From the NCBI RefSeq assembly GCF_004331175.1, contig NZ_SJOD01000001.1, positions 62,001 through 126,000 on the forward strand: a DNA stretch of 64,000 nucleotides. The letters run 5' to 3'. Shown here piece by piece: positions 54,265-63,373 of the stretch; the first letter of the stretch is position 1; each line of letters opens with the position of its first letter. This DNA is from Acinetobacter sp. ANC 4178 (lineage in GTDB: Bacteria > Pseudomonadota > Gammaproteobacteria > Pseudomonadales > Moraxellaceae). A program made the position numbers and the translations under genes. Under the pieces are notes generated by a model, which saw nothing but the letters and a program-made list of their open reading frames with translations, was not told the DNA's origin and searched no databases.

Positions 54265-54792
54265 TTATTGAATCAGAACCCTATTTCCAGTCTGTTGTAA
54301 ATTACCTGTATATTTGGGTTCAAGCGAAGGATTACCCGGATAACTTCGACCATTAAATTTTAGAATGACTTGTCCCACGCCTCGTGAATAAACCGACAAA
54401 TCTGACCAACCTTGTGTTTTGCTATTTAAAGCAACTATCGGCACATCAGTTACGGTCATTTTACTGTGGGGTTGGAATTTCTCATGACTCATGCCCTGAA
54501 AAACCAATACCGTACATCCACCTGTACCACACCAGTTCAACCCTCTTAACATCACAACTGCATCTTGAATACCATCATGATTCAAATCATAGAATGCATA
54601 TTGATATAAAGGCTGTTCCTGAATAGACAAATAGACAGCTTGTTTAAGTGCTCGCAGCATCGTTTCATCACCAGCCAAATCCGTCGTTGAGCTTGGCGGC
54701 TGCGCTGTTTCTGTATTCTCGATGGGAGCATTTGAGCTACATGCAACGACTAAACTACTGAGCAATGCACATAGAAAAAAACGAATTTTCAT
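54265..54792 (-). CDS. Lipoprotein with a calcium-loop-like repeat
   Basis: A 175-residue protein with a lipoprotein signal (LSSLVVACSS, Cys at about 18). After a Ser/Thr/Pro linker the sequence YDLNHDGIQDAVVML has the D-x-N-x-D-G-x-x-D pattern of calcium loops in EF-hand or FG-GAP-like repeats. The next stretch LNWCGTGGCTVLVFQ may carry a disulfide. I do not recognise a defined family; similar proteins in the genus are uncharacterised. It is convergent with coq7 and stands alone. Confidence 0.65.
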   Translation of the reverse strand: MKIRFFLCALLSSLVVACSSNAPIENTETAQPPSSTTDLAGDETMLRALKQAVYLSIQEQPLYQYAFYDLNHDGIQDAVVMLRGLNWCGTGGCTVLVFQGMSHEKFQPHSKMTVTDVPIVALNSKTQGWSDLSVYSRGVGQVILKFNGRSYPGNPSLEPKYTGNLQQTGNRVLIQ

Positions 54793-54857
54793 AACAGCGA
54801 ATCTCTTTTAGCTGTTTCAAGGATCATTTTAAAACAGTAACCCGAAAAGACGCGTTT

Positions 54858-55307
54858 TTATATGTTAATAACCTCAAGGCATTTCACCGTGGGGAACTGA
54901 TGTTTGGAATCTTCAAAACTTGGATCTGGCCAGACATCTGCCATTGGAATTTTTACATCGAGTGCTAAAGGCATTTTCTTAGGATTAAATTGCATCTGCT
55001 CTAACGACATTCCCCATGCAATAAGATCAACATCAAGTGATATTTGATGAGATGGACGAACACGACCTGAATCGGATTCCCATTGTTTTAATTGTACAAT
55101 GATTTGCTCAGGGTTTAATTTTGAATGCAATAGACAAGCTGCATTCCAATAATCTGCCCCCACAGCATCACGACATGGAATCACATAAATTTTGGAAAAC
55201 TCGACCGCACCAAGCGCGCAGACCTGTTGATAAGCGTAACGAAAATTTTGCTGAGGATTAAGATTACTCGCCAGTGCTAGGGCGTAAATCGTTTCGGTGG
55301 CGTTCAA
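54858..55307 (-). CDS. folK: Dihydropterin pyrophosphokinase (HPPK)
   Basis: HPPK transfers pyrophosphate from ATP to 6-hydroxymethyl-dihydropterin in folate synthesis. The 149-residue protein has the N-terminal ALALASNLNPQ, GADYWNAACLL, and the metal-binding SLDVDLIAWG with two Asp. It starts with TTG at 55307, preceded by AGGAA, inside the 3' end of folB (44-bp overlap), which couples the two steps. No dihydropteroate synthase is adjacent. The chain is near the lower end of the HPPK size range. Confidence 0.88.
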   Translation of the reverse strand: MNATETIYALALASNLNPQQNFRYAYQQVCALGAVEFSKIYVIPCRDAVGADYWNAACLLHSKLNPEQIIVQLKQWESDSGRVRPSHQISLDVDLIAWGMSLEQMQFNPKKMPLALDVKIPMADVWPDPSFEDSKHQFPTVKCLEVINI

Positions 55308-55644
55308 TACGAATTCCTACAGAATTTGCTTCTGCAATAATGGCAGGCTTACGAATCGTAATTTTAATCGATTCTATTGCAGGATAGGTAGAAAAAAGCG
55401 CATTAAGTACCAATTTTGCAGCATGTTCAATTAATTTAGGTTGGGCTTCTTGAATCACTTCTGCAGAAATGCTGCAAATTTCAGCATAATTTAAAGTATC
55501 TTCAAGCTCATCTGAACAAGCTGCTGCTTCTAAATTGGTATGAATCATCAAATCTAACATTAAAGGCTGAATGATCTGTCGCTCCCAATTGAAGCAACCC
55601 ACCACAGTATTCACCTTTAAGCCTTCAATGACTATCGCATCCAT
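55264..55644 (-). CDS. folB: Dihydroneopterin aldolase
   Basis: FolB converts dihydroneopterin to hydroxymethyl-dihydropterin and glycolaldehyde, the step before FolK. The 126-residue protein has IEGLKVNTVVGCFNWER, TLNYAEI, and the KPAIIAEANSVGIRIER end with the catalytic Lys. AAGGAT sits 9 bases before the ATG at 55644; another in-frame ATG upstream would add 10 residues. The 3' end overlaps folK. Confidence 0.88.
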   Translation of the reverse strand: MDAIVIEGLKVNTVVGCFNWERQIIQPLMLDLMIHTNLEAAACSDELEDTLNYAEICSISAEVIQEAQPKLIEHAAKLVLNALFSTYPAIESIKITIRKPAIIAEANSVGIRIERHRNDLRPSTGE

Positions 55645-55726
55645 AACATGATCCTTAAATTTCAAACTATCCATGGCTTAGGCACATTGCATTTTAACCA
55701 TGAATAGCGCAGTAGAAATTTGAATA

Positions 55727-57028
55727 TTAATTTTTCAACATCAAACTTGGATCAATAGTTTGCACCATTTGCAAACGCTGGTCTGCATAAATATCAGTAT
55801 AAGGTGCAAGGACGCGCATAAATCGATCGAAATACAACATTTGTTTAAACAGTAAGGCAAAATCGCGCGGGAAGCGAATCCCATGACGCTCTCCGACAGC
55901 AACCATATCCATCATAATGTCATTTAAGTCCGCAGGGTTAGAACTCAAAATTTCTTGTGGGTCTGCCAGCAATACACCGCTAAATAAGCGCTCTAAATCC
56001 GCAGCCAAAACATGAGTATCTATAGCGACATCGGTCATCCCCATTCCAAGCATACTTTCAGCCATCAACGTGTAGTTTGTTCTTTGTAGCGCATCCATAA
56101 ATGCCATACATGCAGTCCAAACTTCAGGTTTCAATTGCCCCACAATACCAAAGTCAATAAAACCAATGCGTCCATCTTCAAGCAGCATTAAATTGCCTGC
56201 ATGCAAATCTGCATGGAAGCTATTACACATCATAAGACTGCCAAACCACGTGTTCATAGCAGTAATGAGCACTTGTGATGGATCTTTAGAGTATTTTTTT
56301 ACCACTTCAAAATCAGTCAAAGGCACACCGAATAGACGTTGCATCGTCAATACACGGCGGGTTGAAAACTGATGATAAACCTTTGGTGCTGTTGCCGCTT
56401 TGTTGTTCGTCGCATTTAAATAATTGACGAAATCATCAATATTTTGCGCTTCTTCAATAAAGTCGACTTCACGCACCATACGGGTTTTAATTTCATCAAC
56501 AATATCTGCCAATGAAGCAAATTTAACTTTGGGTACTGCCTTTTCCAAAATTTTGGTGGCCCAGTGCAAGACATTCAAATCGGTATAGAGAATTGTTTCT
56601 ACACCCGGTTTTTGAATTTTCAGTACAACATCTTCACCTGTAACCAGTTTTGCAGCATGCACTTGCGCAATTGACGCTGAAGCCAACGGCTTTTCCTCAA
56701 TTGAAGCAAAAATTTCATCTAAATTACGACCAGCAAATTCGGAAGCCAAAACCTGCTGCACATAACTAAACGGTAAAGATGGTGTCTGATCTAGACAGCC
56801 TTGAAATTCCTCGACAAATTCACGCGGAAATAACGACGGCGTACTTGCAATAAATTGACCTAACTTAATATAAGTCGAACCTAAATCTTCAAAGGTTTCA
56901 CGCATCAACTTGGCGTTGGTTGGCTTTTCAGTTGCATATTTAAAGCCAGCCTTTGCCGCAACAACTGCGGTTTCCCCCATACGGGCAACTGAACGCAGTC
57001 CATCTAGCCAGATATTATTTTTCATCAT
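55727..57028 (-). CDS. UbiB/AarF/ABC1-family atypical kinase
   Basis: A 433-residue protein of the ABC1/UbiB family. The family signature KLGQF (KxGQ) sits at about 53-57, the Ala-rich loop LASASIAQVHAAKL at about 115-128, VVLKIQKPG carries the Lys, and DLHAGNLMLL then GFIDFG holds the Asp residues. UbiB-type proteins support ubiquinone synthesis and lipid handling as ATPases. No C-terminal membrane pair like that of E. coli UbiB is evident, so it may be the shorter paralogue rather than UbiB itself. coq7 lies nearby. It starts with ATG ATG; either may be used. Confidence 0.82.
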   Translation of the reverse strand: MMKNNIWLDGLRSVARMGETAVVAAKAGFKYATEKPTNAKLMRETFEDLGSTYIKLGQFIASTPSLFPREFVEEFQGCLDQTPSLPFSYVQQVLASEFAGRNLDEIFASIEEKPLASASIAQVHAAKLVTGEDVVLKIQKPGVETILYTDLNVLHWATKILEKAVPKVKFASLADIVDEIKTRMVREVDFIEEAQNIDDFVNYLNATNNKAATAPKVYHQFSTRRVLTMQRLFGVPLTDFEVVKKYSKDPSQVLITAMNTWFGSLMMCNSFHADLHAGNLMLLEDGRIGFIDFGIVGQLKPEVWTACMAFMDALQRTNYTLMAESMLGMGMTDVAIDTHVLAADLERLFSGVLLADPQEILSSNPADLNDIMMDMVAVGERHGIRFPRDFALLFKQMLYFDRFMRVLAPYTDIYADQRLQMVQTIDPSLMLKN

Positions 57029-57073
57029 ATTTAAATGTAGTTAAAAATGCATAGTCGTGAGTTTAACAAAAAA

Positions 57074-57862
57074 TTAAGACTTTAAGGATGATCTTGCCTG
57101 ACAGTCTGGACAATTTTGATCTTTCTCAAATGCCAAAATTCGTTGTTTCATACTTAAACCATCCCAGAGCAGCAGTTTTTGCAATAATGGCATACGGTTT
57201 AAACCTAAATACAATAAAGTATGATGCGCTTGTAAACTGGCCATCACATTCGGCGTAGTCGAAAGCACACCAGAATCGGCACAGCGTAGGCTCTCATTGT
57301 TATGCTGTTCTTTAGGAAATAGACAGTTGTAACAAGCGGAATCCCCTTCCACCATAAATAATTGTCCTTGAAAACCAATTGCAGAGGCACTAATCAAGGC
57401 AACATTTTGCTGTTTACAAACTTGGTTAACCAAATAACGCGTGGTGAAATTATCACAACCATCAAGCACTAAATCTTGCGAGCTTATCAATAATGTGGCA
57501 TTGGTTTCATCGAGCTTAGCAACATGATGTTCGACTCGAATATAGGGATTAATTTGAGCTAAACGTTTCGCCAAGATCTCAGCTTTATAAAAACCAATGT
57601 CCGATTGAGTAAATGCAATTTGCCGCTGCAAATTACTCGTTTCAATATGATCGGCATCAATCAGGGTAATTTTACCAACCCCTGCTCGTGCCAATAACTC
57701 TGCAACGGTACAACCAATTCCACCACATCCTACAATCAGAACATTGGCTAATTTTAGTTTTTCTTGCGCCTCTAAATCCCAACCGTCCAACAAGATCTGT
57801 CGGCTATATAAATGCATTTCTTCGTCTGTTAATTCCAGATCATTTTCAGATACCAAGTTCAC
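57074..57862 (-). CDS. MoeB/ThiF/HesA family adenylyltransferase
   Basis: A 262-residue E1-like enzyme that activates the C-terminus of a ubiquitin-fold sulfur carrier (MoaD or ThiS). The Rossmann motif GCGGIGCTVAELLARAGVG and LIDADHIETSNLQRQ, then CDNFTTRYLVNQ, are hallmarks. Two Cys pairs, CYNCLFP and CPDCQ, bind zinc. It could serve molybdopterin (MoeB) or thiamine (ThiF); no moa or thi gene is adjacent to decide. The start codon is GTG at 57862 with GGAAGAA upstream. Confidence 0.85.
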   Translation of the reverse strand: MNLVSENDLELTDEEMHLYSRQILLDGWDLEAQEKLKLANVLIVGCGGIGCTVAELLARAGVGKITLIDADHIETSNLQRQIAFTQSDIGFYKAEILAKRLAQINPYIRVEHHVAKLDETNATLLISSQDLVLDGCDNFTTRYLVNQVCKQQNVALISASAIGFQGQLFMVEGDSACYNCLFPKEQHNNESLRCADSGVLSTTPNVMASLQAHHTLLYLGLNRMPLLQKLLLWDGLSMKQRILAFEKDQNCPDCQARSSLKS

Positions 57863-58078
57863 TGTTCTTCCGTTGAGAGTTTTATATCACTACTGAGCGA
57901 TTATAAGGGATAACTAAGCTTTGGCGACTAAGTATTATCACACTGAATATGTGACTTCTTCAGCCCACTAAGCACCATTGAGTTAGAATATGAACAGTTA
58001 CATGATTTAACTTCAGACGAAGTTATATATTTCAGGTATGCTGAAATAAAACGTATAAATGTATAAAACGCGCACTTT

Positions 58079-58558
58079 ATGAAACTGTATTATTCTGCCT
58101 TTTTCGCATGTACTTTAGCCGCAGCATCTGTCTATATTTATGCAGCGCAACAAGACTCGACTTCATTTAATGTCAGCATTACCATTAAAGAAATGTGTAA
58201 TATCAAAACAGCGAATGGAACAAACTTGGATTTTGGTACAGTCAATCGTGCATCGAAGCCCAATATGCAAAGTACTCATCTTGCGGTAACGTGTACCCAA
58301 GGCACGCCTTACAACATTGCATTACAAAGTCAACGAAAAATGACCTCAACAGAGGTAAATAACTTCAGTATTCCTTACGACCTCTATCAGGATGCCAATC
58401 GTACGACTCTTTGGGGGAGTGAAACTCAAAATGCTTATCGCAATACGGGTACTGGACGTGCCCAGACTGTACCTGTATGGGGAACAGTGAATCAATCCGA
58501 TACAGACGTTCCAACAGGGGTTTACAGTGACAAAGTCACTGCTGTGATTACCTATTAA
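58079..58558 (+). CDS. Spore-coat-U-domain pilin-like protein (second pilin copy)
   Basis: A 159-residue secreted protein with a signal peptide (about 1-22, ending IYAAQQ). One SCPU (spore coat U) domain follows, with EMCNIKTANGTNLDFGTVN, LAVTCTQGTPYNIAL, PYDLYQDA and the C-terminal ITY donor-like end typical of archaic (Csu-type) pilins. Its stop overlaps the 3' end of the opposite-strand tip-protein gene by 4 bp, so it is a separately regulated extra subunit. No ribosome site is visible before the ATG, which is odd. It may be a minor or alternative subunit. Confidence 0.82.
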   Translation: MKLYYSAFFACTLAAASVYIYAAQQDSTSFNVSITIKEMCNIKTANGTNLDFGTVNRASKPNMQSTHLAVTCTQGTPYNIALQSQRKMTSTEVNNFSIPYDLYQDANRTTLWGSETQNAYRNTGTGRAQTVPVWGTVNQSDTDVPTGVYSDKVTAVITY

Positions 58559-59568
58559 TAAGTTAAGGTGACTGTAATGGTATCTTGATACTCACCTGGC
58601 GGAACACTTGATGTACTTTGCGGGACTTTCCCATAAATTTGAATTGTTTGTGTCCCATTGGTTCCCGCCCCCTGTGAAGTATTCGTATTGCTCCAAGGCT
58701 GCTTATGAGCCGCATCTTGATAGAGTTCATACGTAATGTACTCTGTTCCATTTCGCATACGGCGATGTGTACCATCATAATTCAACCCTTGGTCCAAGCC
58801 TACTTTCCATGTTGTATTGAGTGGACAAGACAGATTCACGGTTGTACTACTCGTAACACCTTTAGATAAATCATCAATATGACCAAAATTTAAATCTGAG
58901 GCTGCCATAAGGTTACAACTATTTTCATAATTAGCAGTTACGCTTAGGCTATTTGAAGTCTTATTCGAGGATTGTTTTGCCATCACCTCTTCTGTGCTGA
59001 GCTGCCTCTCTTCGCTAAAGCCGTATAATAAGGTGACCGCAATATCATTATTATTCCTAAAACTACCTGCGGTGACATTTTGGCCCGAATACACCAATCC
59101 ATATAAAGGCAAATTGAATACTTTGCTGTTTTCATTAACCGATATAGTTTTATATATACACTGTAACGTCGATAAATCAGCTTTCGTATCAATGCGTTTT
59201 GTTAAAGCGGCGTCATAAAACAAGTCATAGGATAAATAACTCTGCGGCCAAATAGAATAATTGACCATCTGGCGCCTATTATTCAATAGGCCCAATCCCC
59301 CTGCTGTGGCATACGGACATAATGCAACATTCACTGTTTGTTTATGTCCATATTGATTACACGTCACTTGCCAGTTGGTGTAATTACTTTTGCCTTTGCT
59401 AGAAACTGAGCCAAAATTTAAGGCAGGCCCTGACAACCAGCAACTTCCCGTAGCTGCATGAGCTGAAGGGCTCAGCCATGTTGCACCAAGAATGATAATG
59501 ACTGCAAATAGACTATATAAACTCAAGGCTCGAATTATTGTTTTTTGAGAGAAAAGACTTAGCGACAT
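58555..59568 (-). CDS. Archaic pilus tip-type protein with two SCPU domains (CsuE-like)
   Basis: A 337-residue secreted protein with two SCPU domains. Residues about 40-205 form the first (GSCWLSGPALNFGSVSSKGK), with extra length typical of an adhesive tip domain; residues about 215-337 form the second (CNLMAASDLNFGHIDD, ending TITVTLTY). This layout is that of CsuE, the tip adhesin of Csu pili for abiotic surfaces. A hydrophobic signal lies at about 12-38. It overlaps the usher gene end by 10 bp. It ends the operon. Confidence 0.85.
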   Translation of the reverse strand: MSLSLFSQKTIIRALSLYSLFAVIIILGATWLSPSAHAATGSCWLSGPALNFGSVSSKGKSNYTNWQVTCNQYGHKQTVNVALCPYATAGGLGLLNNRRQMVNYSIWPQSYLSYDLFYDAALTKRIDTKADLSTLQCIYKTISVNENSKVFNLPLYGLVYSGQNVTAGSFRNNNDIAVTLLYGFSEERQLSTEEVMAKQSSNKTSNSLSVTANYENSCNLMAASDLNFGHIDDLSKGVTSSTTVNLSCPLNTTWKVGLDQGLNYDGTHRRMRNGTEYITYELYQDAAHKQPWSNTNTSQGAGTNGTQTIQIYGKVPQSTSSVPPGEYQDTITVTLTY

Positions 59569-61937
59569 TGTACGTTCCCCATATCCAGAAAGCCGTATTG
59601 TTGACTAAAATCTGGTAAAACCACCTTACAAACTGCATCGTCTTGTTCAACATAAAGCTGTTGAGATGACGGATTCTCAAGATAAATCATCCCGTCACGA
59701 CCTACAATCGTGTGCTCTGCGGATGCCAAATCAGGCAAAGTATCTTGTACCCAAACACGACTGCCCATTTTTAATGGTGCACCTTGCTGATCTGTTGCAC
59801 TCAATTGAATGGCGCGCATTTTATAAATTGGAAATTGAACCACCACACCACTAGCGTTATACGGTACTGCATCTATACGTGTAGTTTCAATTTTATATTC
59901 CAAAGGTAAATCTAAAGTATCAATTGAAATATCGTTATGCTGATACGGATTTAAGGTATCGATGAGCATTAAACCCTTTTGATTGGTTTTCCCTACCACG
60001 CGATTTTCTAATCGGACTGGAATATCGGAAACCCCTTCGGTTGAAACCACAGCAAAAGAGTTCAAGGATTGTCGCATTGGAAACACTGACTTTTCCATCA
60101 TCACTAAACTGCCTCGAGCAGAGCCAACCACCGTGGTGTAGTCTTCAGTATTAATCTTGGCACTTTGTAAACCGATATCCCATTCGCCCGTCTGCGTTTC
60201 CCGCTGAAGCTGTCCTTGCACGCTATAGTTGTTGCTGTCACTAAACTCAAGATTTGTTTGCCAGCCCCAATCATCTTCGTTCTGTATTGCTGTTTTACGA
60301 ATATTGGCAGAAAGCTTATTTCGGTCTGTGTCCTGTTGCGCATTTAAGGTCGCATTGGTCTGACGGTCTAGCGGTATATTCAAAGACAGAAAAAAAGTAT
60401 TTTCTTGCTCATTTAAATTTCGGGTCATATTCACAGTTAAATATTTTTTGGAAGGAAAATAATATGACCAGTTAAAGATCAAATATTTATTTTCAGAATT
60501 TTGATTTTTTTGTGCCACATAACTACCACCAAATTGACCATAATCTGTATTTACCCCCAAGAAAGCATGGTCTGACTGTTGGATATAACCATAACCAAGC
60601 GCACTTGCTAAATCACCGAAATTGCCATCACTTTGCTGATGATGTAGAGAGAAATTAACATAAGGATTATTCCATTCATAACCGATAGCATAAGATTGCC
60701 CCAGTTTTTGGTTTAATTCACTGTAGCTATAGGCACCATTCAAAATACCCCAACTATTTGGCAAACGATGAATAATACCTAATCCCGCCAAAGCGACATC
60801 ACTGGAATATTCAGCATGACTTTCAAGAGTCGTATTATTACTTAAACCATGTCGCAATGTTGCATTAACAACAGGTTCATCTCCATAACTAAATGATTTA
60901 ACAGCATAATCAAGCTTGTTCACCCCCAGATTAACCTCCCAATCAGATAAGCCTTTTTGCAACAATTGTGAGGTTCCAAACAATGAAAAATTCACAACAC
61001 GTTGCTGACCATTTAAATCGGTTATGAGAAGCTGTGCATTACCCGCCCCAGTAATTGACGGTGATGCCTGTATATCGAATTGTCCTGGAAGCACATCACT
61101 GGTACTTTGCTGTATGCCATTAATTAATAAATCGACAGTCGAAGGTACAAGCACCGAACCTTTAAAGGACTCTAGTGGTGATGTGACTTGATACGGTTGT
61201 AAATTGAAATTTTTAGCTATTTTTATTCCCGAAATACGCGTTGAACGTGTCCATTCTAAAGCACGGGATTGACTATCCCCTACCGTCAAAGTAATCGCCC
61301 GATCAGCAAAATCTTTTTGCCAATAGGTATCTAAAATCTGGCTTGTAAGCTCATCGGTCGTTTTGGTTTTGGTATAGGCATGATTGGCAGAAACACTGAA
61401 TATATTGCCCGTTCCCACACCAAATAAGCGTAATTCATTCCACCCACTTAAAGACCAAACATCTTCAGTTGCTTGGGAATAAAGATCATAGTTCAATAAC
61501 ACGCCTGGCTTAATCTGCGCAGGATTGACTTTAGCGCGAGGAATTTGCTCATAACCCGAGGTTGTATTTGCCTGCAAAACTTCCATGGGTACGGTTAAGT
61601 CAATGTGTTGTTCTGCTGAATTATAGTGATAACTGAGTCCTTTAATTTGCGATAAAGCAATAAACCCCGTATGACCCAAGGCATCTGCAGCATGAATGTT
61701 TAACTGTAATTCTTGTAGTGTTTCGCGGGAGATTAACAAATCTTGCGATGTCTGAATAAAATGTCCGTAGACCGAACTAGATGCTTGATTCAATACCACA
61801 CTTAAATAGAGTTCTTGCTGATCAATGATATCGGAACTGGGCTGAACCATCTCATGGGGCTGAGTGACTTGTGCATGTAATGACGATGTACAAAGCAGCA
61901 TCTGAAAAAGCGCACTGCGGTAAACAAACTTGTTCAT
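59559..61937 (-). CDS. Outer-membrane fimbrial usher (CsuD-like)
   Basis: An outer-membrane usher of about 792 residues that threads pilus subunits through the outer membrane. The signal peptide ends near SSLHAQ. The layout is an N-terminal chaperone-binding region, a middle barrel (many aromatic strands), the plug, and C-terminal domains. Landmarks include VPSTVDLLINGIQQSTSDV, DLPLEYKIETT and the ending QYGFLDMGNVQC. It fits archaic (sigma-class) ushers. The start is one of TTG 61943, GTG 61940 or ATG 61937; the ATG is chosen. It overlaps the tip gene and follows the chaperone gene. Confidence 0.88.
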   Translation of the reverse strand: MNKFVYRSALFQMLLCTSSLHAQVTQPHEMVQPSSDIIDQQELYLSVVLNQASSSVYGHFIQTSQDLLISRETLQELQLNIHAADALGHTGFIALSQIKGLSYHYNSAEQHIDLTVPMEVLQANTTSGYEQIPRAKVNPAQIKPGVLLNYDLYSQATEDVWSLSGWNELRLFGVGTGNIFSVSANHAYTKTKTTDELTSQILDTYWQKDFADRAITLTVGDSQSRALEWTRSTRISGIKIAKNFNLQPYQVTSPLESFKGSVLVPSTVDLLINGIQQSTSDVLPGQFDIQASPSITGAGNAQLLITDLNGQQRVVNFSLFGTSQLLQKGLSDWEVNLGVNKLDYAVKSFSYGDEPVVNATLRHGLSNNTTLESHAEYSSDVALAGLGIIHRLPNSWGILNGAYSYSELNQKLGQSYAIGYEWNNPYVNFSLHHQQSDGNFGDLASALGYGYIQQSDHAFLGVNTDYGQFGGSYVAQKNQNSENKYLIFNWSYYFPSKKYLTVNMTRNLNEQENTFFLSLNIPLDRQTNATLNAQQDTDRNKLSANIRKTAIQNEDDWGWQTNLEFSDSNNYSVQGQLQRETQTGEWDIGLQSAKINTEDYTTVVGSARGSLVMMEKSVFPMRQSLNSFAVVSTEGVSDIPVRLENRVVGKTNQKGLMLIDTLNPYQHNDISIDTLDLPLEYKIETTRIDAVPYNASGVVVQFPIYKMRAIQLSATDQQGAPLKMGSRVWVQDTLPDLASAEHTIVGRDGMIYLENPSSQQLYVEQDDAVCKVVLPDFSQQYGFLDMGNVQCR

Positions 61938-61943
61938 CACCAA

Positions 61944-62669
61944 TTACGGAATAGGCAATGTCTGAGCTAAACCATCTGTATTTATTCGCGCTTCAAACTT
62001 ACCATTAGGTTGCATTTGTACATGAACTGGGATATTCCACTGCATGGTTTGTCCATTCAGTACATATCCCACTAAACCCTGAATTAAAGGGATTTTGACA
62101 CCATTAGGATTGATATAACTTAATTCACTTAATCGAATATGGCTTTTACCATTGTTGTGAATGGTTAATTGCTGATTGTGGTAGTTAAAGCTCACTTGAT
62201 CAAGTGAGGTTAATCCACTTTTCGATGGCATCATTTCTGTTGATTGAACAAATACAGGAATGGAATATTGCAGTAAAAGTTGTAGTCCAGTTTGTTGACC
62301 ACTCTGACTCGAATTCGGCAGCTCATCAATCAATAATCGATATGTCTGTTCCTGAACCGTATTTTGCACATGCATGTTCAATACGCGAATCAATTGACGA
62401 TCGCCCGCTTTAATCTCTGTAATCGAAGGGCTTGCCACTAAATCTTTTGAAGCATTGAGTTGATCTTTTCCTTCAGCCTGAGTCCAGCCAAGTACACGCG
62501 TTTGTGCGCGAATCGGTTGATCACTGGTATTGGTTAGCCAAATTTCTTTGGCTTTTTCACCAGTCGAGAATGTCACGGAAATCGGTGAAACCTGCAAGCT
62601 CGCGGCTGAAAGATGAAACGAACAGAGTGAAACAATCGCAGCACAAATACTTGGAATAAATTTGTTCAT
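61944..62669 (-). CDS. Periplasmic fimbrial chaperone (CsuC-like)
   Basis: A PapD-like chaperone of about 241 residues. A signal peptide (ending HLSAAS) precedes the N-terminal Ig domain (LQVSPISVTFSTGEKAKEIW, IRAQTRVLGW) and a short second domain. Archaic chaperones lend a strand to pilins and cap them before the usher. ATG 62669 and GTG 62681 are alternative starts. The gene starts 34 bp after the pilin gene stops and runs into the usher gene, so one transcript is expected. Confidence 0.87.
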   Translation of the reverse strand: MNKFIPSICAAIVSLCSFHLSAASLQVSPISVTFSTGEKAKEIWLTNTSDQPIRAQTRVLGWTQAEGKDQLNASKDLVASPSITEIKAGDRQLIRVLNMHVQNTVQEQTYRLLIDELPNSSQSGQQTGLQLLLQYSIPVFVQSTEMMPSKSGLTSLDQVSFNYHNQQLTIHNNGKSHIRLSELSYINPNGVKIPLIQGLVGYVLNGQTMQWNIPVHVQMQPNGKFEARINTDGLAQTLPIP

Positions 62670-62702
62670 ATATTGCGTCACTCTATAAATTCAACTTCAA
62701 AC

Positions 62703-63173
62703 TTAGTAAGTTACAGTCGCAACCACTGTATCTACGTAGTTCCCCGCTTCAACATTGGTATCGCCTGCCAATTTAGCATAAACAGGGATTGCTTGATCTT
62801 TACCGCTACCTGTTTTGCCTAATAAATTGATTGCATCCCATTCCGTTTTACGTGCTGCATCTTGATACAATTTATACGGAACTTTACTGGTTGATCCAGT
62901 ATTTGTATTCTGCATTGCACCAGTACCCGCTAAGGCAATTTTATAAGGTGTGTTTAATGTGCAAGTTACATTCAATTGACCCGTGGCCGTACTATCCGTA
63001 CTGGTTGAGCGATCAACAGCACCAAATACCACATCATCTTTAGAGGTAAATTTACAAGATTCATTCACAGTGATCTTTACTTGAAACTGTGTTGTATCAG
63101 TCCCTGCTGCATGAGTAGCAATAGAAGAAAATGCAAAAGTAGCAATAACTGAAGAAAGAATGATTTTTTTCAT
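62703..63173 (-). CDS. Major SCPU-domain pilin (CsuA/B-like)
   Basis: A 156-residue pilin. The signal MKKIILSSVIATFAFSSIA ends near THAAG. The SCPU domain has ITVNESCKF, DDVVFGAVDRST, LNVTCTLNTPYKIAL, PYKLYQDAARKTEW and VVATVTY at the end. It is the first gene of the archaic chaperone-usher cluster and likely the shaft subunit. The ATG at 63173 has GGGG upstream; the frame could begin 12 bases earlier at a TTG. The promoter must lie in 63174-63320. Confidence 0.87.
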   Translation of the reverse strand: MKKIILSSVIATFAFSSIATHAAGTDTTQFQVKITVNESCKFTSKDDVVFGAVDRSTSTDSTATGQLNVTCTLNTPYKIALAGTGAMQNTNTGSTSKVPYKLYQDAARKTEWDAINLLGKTGSGKDQAIPVYAKLAGDTNVEAGNYVDTVVATVTY

Positions 63174-63322
63174 AAACAACCCCAAAAAAGTGACTTATGG
63201 CACACTTATGTAAGAATGTTGGCATTATATCGCTCATTTATTCTCTGTAAAGGCTTTTTACAAATTTAAATCACATGAAAAATATATTTAAAAATTACAA
63301 AAGTAATCCAAGTAATTGATAT

Positions 63323-63346
63323 AAAAAAACGCCCCGAAGGGCGCAA
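63323..63346 (-). terminator. Terminator of the acyl-CoA synthetase gene
   Basis: A GC-rich stem (GCGCCC/GGGCG-type, loop TTCG) followed by seven Ts on the minus strand, between the synthetase and pilin genes. Confidence 0.93.
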
Positions 63347-63373
63347 AAGCAAGAAGGATTTAACCGAAAGAGA

